A DNA stretch of 6,083 nt from Coprobacillus sp. (GTDB taxonomy: Bacteria > Bacillota_I > Bacilli_A > RFN20 > CAG-826): assembly GCA_021203745.1 (NCBI GenBank), contig JAJQAP010000070.1, positions 1-6,083 of the forward strand, in the 5' to 3' direction. Positions 1-5,795 of the stretch are shown piece after piece. Position numbers and translations under genes: made by a program. The notes below the pieces were generated by a model. The model searched no databases, was not told the DNA's origin, and saw only the letters and a program-made list of their open reading frames with translations. The first letter of the stretch is position 1. The number at the start of each line of letters is the position of its first letter.

Positions 1-33
1 GCCATGTATGCATAGTTACAACAAACATAACTA

Positions 34-109
34 ATAGTTAAATATAAAGCACACCTTTAGGGGTGTGTTTTATTATAAATCTTGCCTATTATAAATAGCC
101 TTTAACTAT
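34..109. repeat. 9-bp inverted repeat flanking the terminator
   Basis: ATAGTTAAA at 34-42 is the exact reverse complement of TTTAACTAT at 101-109, which abuts the protease stop codon. The arms enclose the hairpin at 46-71. ATAGTTA also occurs at 12-18, and TAACTA-A-TAGTTA (28-40) is itself a small palindrome. The rest of 1-109 shows no gene. The repeat is visible in the sequence; whether it does anything (an outer stem closing the terminator region) is unknown, and AT-rich chance pairing is possible. Confidence 0.35.
46..71. terminator. Hairpin terminator, probably bidirectional
   Basis: The core stem pairs CACACCT (50-56) with GGGTGTG (61-67) around the loop TTAG, with one G-T pair. It extends outward through AAAG/TTTT at 46-49 and 68-71. 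On the plus strand it is followed by TTTTATTAT, the better U-tract, so it may end a plus-strand gene lying left of the window (frame 1 has a TAG at 13-15). Read on the minus strand it sits about 40 nt after the protease stop codon; there one pair becomes an A-C mismatch and the tail is CTTTATATTT, so it is weaker but usable. Function is inferred from structure only. Confidence 0.7.
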
Positions 110-1024
110 CTATCTTTCTTTTGCGGGGATAAAGGATGAAGATCCATTATCCGCTTCAACGAGTTTACCCGCTTTTCCAGCTTCAAATGAGATGATATAG
201 CAGTAATGTAAATAGAGGATCTTCTGATATAAAAGGTAGTATTTATCCTCTTCTAAATTAGAAACCTTTAAACCCATATTTTCACAATCTTTTAAGGAGA
301 AGTGGTAGTTATGACTCTTTTTAGGATTCATCAATGTGTTAATTATTTTATTTATCGTTTTATCTTTTTTACTACCACTAGAGATATCTTTAAACATATA
401 GGATGATAGCCACTCTTTCAAGTCACCTTTTACAATACTAATGGAGTTTTTTACATAATCGTAAAACCCAACTGGATATCCTTCTAGTCTCATCTTATAG
501 TACTCTTCTTTTTTGGAATCTTTTGTAATATCCTTTTTTGCTCTTTCAAACTCTTTTAAAATACTTGAAGCGGGGATTCCCGAGAAAAACTGCGGTTCGG
601 TTGGACCCAAAAATGAAGCGGATGACATTAATATAGAGTCCGCGCATAGGGCAAGAAGAGTGCCCGCACTTAAAGCGGCTTGAGGGACAATAACCCTAAT
701 ATCATTAAACTTTAAGCGCAAGAATTTGACGATTGATTCACTAGCTTCAACGCTCCCTCCCGGTGTATGTAATATTAAGTCTAATCCTTTTGAGGTGTCG
801 ATATCTTCTGTCGCGTTAATAAAACCCACTAGATCATCTTCATCAATTTCACTACTCACACCTTTAGACTCTTCTAAAAAGGAAGAGTAATAACTTATGA
901 CGTTTCTTCCTGTAATCGAGGCTATCTCTTTTAGATAGTTTACTCTTAACTCTTTACCTTCTAGATGTAAATTACCTTGACCATCTTCTTTTATTTTCTC
1001 TTTAACCTCTTGATATGTTTTCAT
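110..1024 (-). CDS. SDH-family (SppA-like) Clp-fold serine protease homologue
   Basis: This is a 304-residue protein with the hallmarks of the serine dehydrogenase proteinase family (SDH_sah, Clp/crotonase fold). LILHTPGG (83-90) forms the oxyanion-type glycine loop. It is followed by a helix (EASESIVKFLR), then IRVIVPQAALSAGTLLAL, in which Ser119 of the SAGT motif is the expected nucleophile. LGPTEPQ (139-145) matches the family LGPxDPQ motif. The HNYHFSLKDCENMGLKV stretch (238-254) matches the family's C-terminal H...A..LGL.V element. Length is near that of the cytosolic members. There is no signal peptide or membrane segment, unlike SppA and some archaeal relatives, so it probably acts in the cytoplasm. 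The second catalytic residue cannot be assigned by eye, although a Lys-rich helix (157-172) follows the active-site region. The start is supported by AGGAG at 1036-1032, 7 nt before the ATG. It is divergent from the lipoprotein gene. Substrate unknown; the family name comes from one characterised member and does not establish the role here. Confidence 0.87.
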   Translation of the reverse strand: MKTYQEVKEKIKEDGQGNLHLEGKELRVNYLKEIASITGRNVISYYSSFLEESKGVSSEIDEDDLVGFINATEDIDTSKGLDLILHTPGGSVEASESIVKFLRLKFNDIRVIVPQAALSAGTLLALCADSILMSSASFLGPTEPQFFSGIPASSILKEFERAKKDITKDSKKEEYYKMRLEGYPVGFYDYVKNSISIVKGDLKEWLSSYMFKDISSGSKKDKTINKIINTLMNPKKSHNYHFSLKDCENMGLKVSNLEEDKYYLLYQKILYLHYCYIISFEAGKAGKLVEADNGSSSFIPAKER

Positions 1025-1027
1025 ATG

Positions 1028-1036
1028 CCCTCTCCT
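1028..1036 (-). promoter_or_regulatory. Ribosome-binding site of the protease gene
   Basis: On the minus strand the sequence reads AGGAGAGGG immediately before CAT-ATG. The AGGAG core lies 7 nt from the ATG, which fixes the start at 1024. The first base of this site is also the last base of the palindrome upstream. Confidence 0.85.
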
Positions 1037-1056
1037 AATATATCACTGATATATTA
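1036..1056. promoter_or_regulatory. Perfect 21-bp palindrome, candidate operator
   Basis: The arms TAATATATCA (1036-1045) and TGATATATTA (1047-1056) are exact reverse complements around a single central C. The site covers the -10 hexamer and expected start point of the protease gene and reaches the base before its Shine-Dalgarno. That position is typical for a dimeric repressor. It does not match the operators I can recall for CtsR, HrcA/CIRCE, Fur/PerR or LexA. A 1-nt loop makes it a poor RNA hairpin, which favours a DNA-binding site. Confidence 0.6.
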
Positions 1057-1059
1057 CCA
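1051..1059 (-). promoter_or_regulatory. Extended -10 promoter of the protease gene
   Basis: On the minus strand TGGTAATAT fits the extended -10 pattern TGnTAnnnT. No good -35 is visible (ACACAA lies at 17 bp), which is tolerated in extended -10 promoters. Transcription would start near 1044, giving a short leader of about 20 nt that just includes the ribosome-binding site. The -10 hexamer is the first six bases of the palindrome, so a bound regulator would block polymerase. Inferred from sequence only. Confidence 0.55.
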
Positions 1060-1073
1060 CACCTAAAATGGGG

Positions 1074-1102
1074 TTGTGTTTTCTTTTTGGTCTCGATATA
1101 AT
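1074..1102 (+). promoter_or_regulatory. Sigma-A-type promoter of the lipoprotein gene
   Basis: TTGTGT (1074-1079) and a consensus TATAAT (1097-1102) are separated by 17 bp. Transcription would begin near 1109, leaving a leader of about 143 nt before the lipoprotein ATG. The -35 lies about 18 bp from the palindrome over the divergent protease promoter, so one regulator could affect both. A weaker alternative promoter nearer the gene (TTACTT 1198-1203, TATATA 1220-1225) cannot be excluded. Confidence 0.6.
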
Positions 1103-1150
1103 AAAACTAGCAAAAAGAAAATAGATAATTCTTACAACTAGATTTAAGTG

Positions 1151-1236
1151 TAGAGTTTTTCTCTATTTTCTGTCCCTATATAGTATATCTAGGTTTATTA
1201 CTTTAAAGGTTAGTTTAACTATATATACCTATATAG
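1151..1236 (+). other. Leader region with short inverted and direct repeats
   Basis: Within the inferred leader, TAGAG-TTTTT-CTCTA (1151-1165) forms a 5-bp hairpin followed by TTTT. CCTATATAG occurs twice (1175-1183 and 1228-1236), with starts 53 bp apart, about five helical turns. CTATATA-TACC-TATATAG (1219-1236) is an inverted repeat ending just before the ribosome-binding site. The leader matches no riboswitch I recognise, and the hairpins are too AT-rich to call a terminator or attenuator. Confidence 0.35.
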
Positions 1237-1237
1237 A

Positions 1238-1243
1238 AAGGAG
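1238..1243 (+). promoter_or_regulatory. Ribosome-binding site of the lipoprotein gene
   Basis: AAGGAG lies 8 nt before the ATG at 1252, a near-ideal Shine-Dalgarno. It supports the start that places the KKKK-hydrophobic-LSSC signal peptide directly at the N-terminus. Confidence 0.9.
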
Positions 1244-1251
1244 AAATACTT

Positions 1252-1314
1252 ATGAATAAAAAGAAAAAGTTATTTGCCCTTTTTCCGACGATGGCCTTAG
1301 TTCTATCTTCTTGT
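1252..1314 (+). other. Lipoprotein signal peptide and lipobox
   Basis: The basic n-region NKKKKK-like start (residues 2-6), a hydrophobic core LFALFPTMALVL and LSSC at 18-21 form a type II signal. Cys21 would be lipidated by Lgt, with cleavage before it by Lsp. The following Ser/Thr/Glu-rich stretch is the usual flexible tether of a lipoprotein. Confidence 0.92.
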
Positions 1315-4300
1315 ACCTTTACCATTATCCCGGATGACGCTCCAGAAACAAGTGAAGGGGAAACAAGTGATTATACAAGCGACACCTCAGAAGGTGGCTT
1401 GACAAGTGAATCTACCAGTGAAAGTGGAGGAGCTGGTAACACCAGCGGTTTTACTGACGAGGATAGTGGAAGCTCCTACCTTCCAGGCGCAAGCGCTATC
1501 TCATATGAGGTTAAGATTGTTAGTGAAGAGACCACTCTTACCCAATACGCGACTAAACTCGTTGAAGTGGAACTCTATGAATATGAATACATAGAGGGTG
1601 AAGCTAGTCCTACCCTTATTAGTACCACTAAATCGTCAGAGGTTAGTGATGGTGTTTCTTTAACAAGTTCTAGTGAAGCGGTATTAAGTATAGATGGATT
1701 AACAGTAAGTGCGCTAAATTCAGGGACCGCTTATCTAAGCGCGCACTGGAATGTTAACGATTATATCTATGATAGTGATCCAGTCCTATTCACGGTCAAT
1801 GAATATATTCCTACATATACGTATGAGGCTAAGATTACAAGTGATCTAACTCAAATTGAAGTTGGTAGTGAACACCTTGTTGATGTCTACCTTTATACTT
1901 ATGCTGATGGAGTAATTGTTGATTCAAACGGTGTTAAAGCAGATGCCTCTGATATTAGCCTAACAAGCGGTGACCCCTCTATTATTGAAACCACTAGTGG
2001 TTCATTAACGATTAAGGCGCTAGAAACAGGCACGACAACATTAACTGCAAACTGGCTTGGTCACGCTAACGCAACCGATACCATAACTATTGAAGTTATA
2101 TCTTCTTATGAACCTGAACCTGAACCTGAACCAGAACCAGAAGATGTTTATACCTATGAAGTAAAGATTGAAAATAAAGATGATTATACAAGTGTTCTTG
2201 CAGGATATGAGCATGAAAATGATGAGATACCCGCTTTAAAGATAGGTCTATATACCTATAAAAATGGAACTCAAGATGGAAACCCCATCTATCCAAGCTC
2301 CACAAGCGAAGTGGATGGTTTAGAAGTCTTATCTTCTAATTCCTCTCTTGTTAGTGTTAATAGTGACCTAACTCTTAATATTAATGTGGATAGTGAACTC
2401 GCTGATCCAGTGGTAATTAGTGCCACTTGGAATGGCCACTATGTAGATGAGAGTGAGTCAACCATCGCCTCTGATAGTGTCAGTGTCTATATTAGTTATA
2501 CTCGTTACCCTGTCTATATTGAGACTATTGCCTTTACGCAGTCTGAGTATGTCCTATATTATGGGGGAAATGAGGGCGGAGACACCGCAAGTGTCAGTGT
2601 GACCTACTCTCCAGAAGTCGTTGATGATGATTCCTACTCTATTACTGTCGAGAATGAGTCTATTGCAACCTTTGACCCTGCTACATCCACATTAACGGCC
2701 GTAGGAGTAGGTTCTACCTATATGACTGTTAGCGCTACTTATGGTGGGGCAACAGGAACGGCCTCAATCAATGTTGTCGAAGGTAAAACCGATCTATTAA
2801 GTATCAGTTTAAGCTCCTCTACCTATAATCTATCCTATAGCGATGGATATGGATCATTTACCCTTGGAGTGGACCAAACCTCTGATATCAATGTGACCCT
2901 TAATCCAGAAAATCCTGATTATAAACAGTTAAGTGTGTCAAATAGTGATTCTTATCTTGATATCAATGAAACAACCACTAATAACTTTGTTGTTTCTGTC
3001 TCAGACAAAGCAAAAGAAATCTTAAAAGATAGTGCAATTACCACAGACTTAACTATTAGTTCTAGCTACTACCCTGAAGTAGCGGCTCAAACTCTAACTG
3101 TCATTATTGATCAGATGCCCGCAGAGATTGCTCATCCTGTTTTAGGTATCCTTTTAACTGGTACGTCTGTAAATAAAACAGACACAGGTTATCAGAGCTC
3201 TGTCCTCTATAACGGATCATTAACTCTCGGAACTAGTGAGAAAGATATTAATGTTACCATCTTACCAGAAGATGCTTATAGCACCAATTGGAGTGCTAGT
3301 GTTGATAGTAGTGACGCCTCTAGCTCACTTATCTCGTTAAGTGGAGATGCGACAAATGGTTATACCATTACTCCTATTAATGGAGAGGCCTTAACAGAAG
3401 ACATGGAGGCTCAAATCATCATCAGTTCAGAAGGTAGTGGAAGTGATGGTTATCCATTAACCGTTTCTCTTACGATTACAATTATCCATGAACAGTCTTA
3501 TCCAGTTTCTTTAACCATTACTGAATACGAGTCTTCAATTAGTCTAATCTCTAACTCTACAAGAGATATAAGTGTTAGTTATACAGTTCTAGATCAAAGA
3601 GCTAACCCATTAACTGGTTATGGAATAAGCGCTGAAGTGGATAATAGTGCTTCTAGTACAGAGGTAAGTATTACTCCGACAAGTAGTACTGGTGACTTTA
3701 CTATTAATGCGGGTTCTATAGAAGGGGAAGTCACAATATCCTTCTATCTAACCGATTATTCTTCTATTAGAGCAAGTCAGACAATCACTGTGACAGTGAC
3801 TAGTCAATACCATGATATAAGTTCTGTCTCCTATAGTGGAGGAGACCAAACCATTAATGTCGATTTAGGGGGAGACGTAGTCTATGGTTCCTTTACAGTA
3901 ACTGACGATATGGTTAATTTCTCTAATGAGACAAATGATGTTAATCCTGACGATGTAAATCAAGGATTTAGTCTATATACAGATAGTACGTATGTATCAA
4001 TCAACGGTCATATAGTAACCGCTAGTGCATATAATAGAGGTGAAGATTTAACTGCCACTATCTATATCTATAGTGTCGCAAATCCTAATGCTACACCTGC
4101 AAGCTTTACTATCTCAATTCATGATAATACCGACTATAACCCAACAGGTATAGTGGTTAGTCAAACTGGAAGTGATGGTATTAATCTAGTGGAAGGCTCT
4201 TATACATACTTTGAGTCTTACTACAGTGCCACTCTTATTCCTAGCTACGCTGATGGGGCCTATATCATTGCATCAACTGATAGTAAACTATCAGTAGAAA

Positions 4301-5703
4301 AAGACGAAGTCGGTTATAAGATTAGTGCAAACGAGAATGCTGTAGGTATGGCTGAAGAGTCTACAACTGCCTCTATTATCGTCTACCCAACAATTACTGG
4401 TGATGATACATATATTACTCAAGCGGAGACATTAGATGTAACAATAACTCCAGTTCTCCCTTCAACAATCTCTACATACACGGTTAACTTTACCTTTAAT
4501 GACGACTTACCTAGCTACGCTAAATTAAGTATAGAGGCTACACTAAATAGCGAAACAATAAATGCTAATCTTGTTGGTAGTGAATCTAACTATTCACTAA
4601 CATTAAGCGATGTTACACCTAATTCTACACTAGCCTATTCTATTACGATTGATTATGATCGAGAGACTTATAGCGATGCACCAACAAGCGCTATTACAAC
4701 AGTTACCAGTGGTAGTGTAACACTATCACTAAATGGTAATGCCTCAACAAAAGAAGCGTACACAGAAGATTCTCTAACTGTTACAACAGGTGCCTCACTA
4801 TGTAATATTCTCTTTGATCCCACACCCACAACAAAGAGTAATATTACAGTTAACTTTACATTCACTGATAGTGATGGGTCAGGTAACTATAGAGTGCCTA
4901 CCTACGCTAAGGCATTTATCGGTGGTTATATTACCAATGGTAGATATTCTGATGATAGTTCCGTTAGTGGTACATGGACATCACCAGATGAAGCTAGTAC
5001 AGAGTTAACTGAATATGGTTCAGAAGGTTCATATTATTACTCCTATACATTTAGTCAAATCTATAATGGAGATGTTACTTTCCAAATTTACTTTGAGTAT
5101 GCAGATGAGGTAACTGGATCTGGTTTACACAATTGGAATTATCAATGGAATTATGATTACACAGTTGATAGATATAGTGTTAGTGATGGAGACACCCTTA
5201 ATGTAACCATTAATTATGGTAATCCTGGTGATTACATTGAAGAACCTGCAACATTTGATCCTACCGGAAAGATTCAATTCTATGTTGTATATGTAGATAA
5301 TTCTGGAGCCAGTTGGAGCGATAATTATATCTTGAATGTTATTTCTTGGGGTGATCCTGTCTTTAGCGGTTCTACAATTGGAAGCGTTTATCATACAACT
5401 ACATCTGGGTCAGGTAGTAATACAAGCAGATTAGCAATCTATTCGGAACTTGCCTATGCCGATCCTGGAACCTCCGATTTGTGGATAAGTCTTCAAGATT
5501 CATATGGTAGTCAAATGGGAATGAATAGCGCCATCGGTTTTGATTCTTATTCTTCAGATGTTTATGTTTATGTTACTACTGGTTGTTGGATGTCTTCTTG
5601 GTTTGGATGCGGTGCAACCTGGAGTGGTAGCGCAACAACCATGTATACATTATCTAGTGGTCAGACAATTGAGCAATTTATAAATTCACTCGGTGTCTCA
5701 TAA
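1252..5703 (+). CDS. Giant multi-domain Ig-like surface lipoprotein
   Basis: This is a 1483-residue predicted lipoprotein, exported and anchored outside the membrane. Residues 1-20 are a signal peptide (KKKK, then a hydrophobic core) ending in lipobox LSS-Cys21. Residues 22-80 are a Ser/Thr/Glu/Gly linker. Three related Tyr-rich domains follow (about 83-183, 188-284, 299-416), the last two joined by an EP repeat (287-297). Residues 420-510 are the nearest to a canonical bacterial Ig-like (Big_2) domain: spaced hydrophobics, YSPEVV, VENESIATF, LTAVGVGSTYMTVSA. About five divergent beta-rich segments follow (512-620, 628-746, 749-850, 853-958, 962-1068). Two related modules come next (about 1073-1182, 1195-1323), then an end domain (1337-1483) with Cys1444 and Cys1453. 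There is no LPXTG sorting signal, catalytic motif or C-terminal membrane helix. The protein is acidic and Ser/Thr/Tyr/Asn-rich, with few Lys or Arg after the signal peptide. Binding of glycan, host or neighbouring cells is inferred from architecture; the actual ligand is unknown. Domain edges are by eye. Confidence 0.93.
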   Translation: MNKKKKLFALFPTMALVLSSCTFTIIPDDAPETSEGETSDYTSDTSEGGLTSESTSESGGAGNTSGFTDEDSGSSYLPGASAISYEVKIVSEETTLTQYATKLVEVELYEYEYIEGEASPTLISTTKSSEVSDGVSLTSSSEAVLSIDGLTVSALNSGTAYLSAHWNVNDYIYDSDPVLFTVNEYIPTYTYEAKITSDLTQIEVGSEHLVDVYLYTYADGVIVDSNGVKADASDISLTSGDPSIIETTSGSLTIKALETGTTTLTANWLGHANATDTITIEVISSYEPEPEPEPEPEDVYTYEVKIENKDDYTSVLAGYEHENDEIPALKIGLYTYKNGTQDGNPIYPSSTSEVDGLEVLSSNSSLVSVNSDLTLNINVDSELADPVVISATWNGHYVDESESTIASDSVSVYISYTRYPVYIETIAFTQSEYVLYYGGNEGGDTASVSVTYSPEVVDDDSYSITVENESIATFDPATSTLTAVGVGSTYMTVSATYGGATGTASINVVEGKTDLLSISLSSSTYNLSYSDGYGSFTLGVDQTSDINVTLNPENPDYKQLSVSNSDSYLDINETTTNNFVVSVSDKAKEILKDSAITTDLTISSSYYPEVAAQTLTVIIDQMPAEIAHPVLGILLTGTSVNKTDTGYQSSVLYNGSLTLGTSEKDINVTILPEDAYSTNWSASVDSSDASSSLISLSGDATNGYTITPINGEALTEDMEAQIIISSEGSGSDGYPLTVSLTITIIHEQSYPVSLTITEYESSISLISNSTRDISVSYTVLDQRANPLTGYGISAEVDNSASSTEVSITPTSSTGDFTINAGSIEGEVTISFYLTDYSSIRASQTITVTVTSQYHDISSVSYSGGDQTINVDLGGDVVYGSFTVTDDMVNFSNETNDVNPDDVNQGFSLYTDSTYVSINGHIVTASAYNRGEDLTATIYIYSVANPNATPASFTISIHDNTDYNPTGIVVSQTGSDGINLVEGSYTYFESYYSATLIPSYADGAYIIASTDSKLSVEKDEVGYKISANENAVGMAEESTTASIIVYPTITGDDTYITQAETLDVTITPVLPSTISTYTVNFTFNDDLPSYAKLSIEATLNSETINANLVGSESNYSLTLSDVTPNSTLAYSITIDYDRETYSDAPTSAITTVTSGSVTLSLNGNASTKEAYTEDSLTVTTGASLCNILFDPTPTTKSNITVNFTFTDSDGSGNYRVPTYAKAFIGGYITNGRYSDDSSVSGTWTSPDEASTELTEYGSEGSYYYSYTFSQIYNGDVTFQIYFEYADEVTGSGLHNWNYQWNYDYTVDRYSVSDGDTLNVTINYGNPGDYIEEPATFDPTGKIQFYVVYVDNSGASWSDNYILNVISWGDPVFSGSTIGSVYHTTTSGSGSNTSRLAIYSELAYADPGTSDLWISLQDSYGSQMGMNSAIGFDSYSSDVYVYVTTGCWMSSWFGCGATWSGSATTMYTLSSGQTIEQFINSLGVS
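1498..2499 (+). repeat. Three tandem copies of a Tyr-rich Ig-like domain
   Basis: Copies lie at about residues 83-183, 188-284 and 299-416. Each opens with Y-E-[VA]-K-I (85-89, 191-195, 302-306) and has a Tyr-rich strand (VELYEYEYIEG, VYLYTYADG, IGLYTYKNG). Each then has a region like S-x-x-S/P-x-[LI]...L-T-[VIL] and closes on a strand ending in A-x-W (SAHW, TANW, SATW). The nucleotide sequences have diverged, so this is an old duplication rather than a recent one. The back half resembles Big_2; the Tyr-rich hairpin before it is not part of the Big_2 pattern I know. Confidence 0.7.
2110..2139 (+). repeat. Hexanucleotide GAACCW x5 (Glu-Pro linker)
   Basis: Five in-frame GAACCT/GAACCA units encode (EP)5 followed by E-D, forming an extended acidic spacer between the second and third N-terminal domains. 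Three units are identical GAACCT and two are GAACCA. A 6-nt unit keeps frame if copies are gained or lost. Confidence 0.85.
4468..5220 (+). repeat. Duplicated C-terminal beta module
   Basis: Module A (about residues 1073-1182) begins TYTVNFTFND...LPSYAKLSIEA, and module B (about 1195-1323) begins NITVNFTFTD...VPTYAKAFIGG. The shared pattern is TVNFTF-x-D...[LV]-P-[ST]-YAK. Each then runs through a Tyr-rich strand pair and ends in a T-L-[NT]-V-T strand (DSLTVTTGAS, DTLNVTINYG). Module B carries an insertion of about 20 residues and an aromatic loop (W1295, Y1297, W1299, Y1301, Y1303). The layout recalls starch-binding type carbohydrate modules, but I cannot assign a family from sequence alone. 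Confidence 0.6.
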
Positions 5704-5727
5704 ATGATTATCCATTTAAATGATAGT

Positions 5728-5758
5728 AAAAGGTAAGGACTCACCTCCTTACCTTTTT
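5728..5758 (+). terminator. Strong intrinsic terminator after the lipoprotein gene
   Basis: A perfect 12-bp stem pairs 5728-5739 (AAAAGGTAAGGA) with 5746-5757 (TCCTTACCTTTT) around the loop CTCACC. The T-run continues to 5758, and the stem starts 24 nt after the TAA. It should insulate the downstream membrane-protein gene from lipoprotein transcription. Its 5' A-run also makes the minus-strand copy terminator-like. Confidence 0.92.
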
Positions 5759-5759
5759 G

Positions 5760-5788
5760 TTATGCTTATCACTAATTAGTTATATAAT
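5760..5788 (+). promoter_or_regulatory. Promoter of the membrane-protein gene, leaderless type
   Basis: A consensus TATAAT at 5783-5788 ends 7 nt before the ATG at 5796, so transcription should start at or next to the A of the start codon. The -35 is weak: TTATGC (5760-5765) at 17 bp spacing. No Shine-Dalgarno occurs between the terminator and the ATG, in contrast with the other two genes. Confidence 0.6.
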
Positions 5789-5795
5789 AGTAGTT

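Noticed and set aside
1151..1170. TAGAG-T5-CTCTA followed by TTTT as a transcription terminator or attenuator
   Set aside because: The stem has only 5 bp with two G-C pairs and would be too weak to terminate by itself.
1480..1494. LPGAS near residue 77, resembling an LPXTG-type sortase motif
   Set aside because: It is near the N-terminus, Ser/Ala replace T/G, and there is no following hydrophobic helix and basic tail; anchoring is explained by the lipobox.
1406..1594. Short plus-strand open frame inside the lipoprotein gene
   Set aside because: It lies wholly within the linker and first domain of a well-supported gene, has no ribosome-binding site, and its product has low-complexity shadow-like composition.
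2096..2305. Minus-strand open frame opposite the EP repeat
   Set aside because: Its VQVQVQV stretch is simply the antisense reading of GAACCW repeats; it has no promoter or ribosome site.
1348..2500. Repetitive Ser/Thr-rich DNA as a possible CRISPR or tandem-repeat array
   Set aside because: Units are not regularly spaced or identical at DNA level; the repetition is at protein level and follows the reading frame.
4668..5394. Several open frames (4668-4865 minus, 4790-5008 plus, 5125-5394 minus) overlapping the lipoprotein C-terminus
   Set aside because: All lie inside the continuous 1483-codon gene, lack ribosome sites, and show no recognisable domain; a hydrophobic look arises from antisense Ser/Thr codons.
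5280..5700. Slightly different codon preference in the last domain (more TCT and TTG, fewer AGT)
   Set aside because: The counts are small and could be chance or domain composition; not enough to argue for separate origin without a statistical test.
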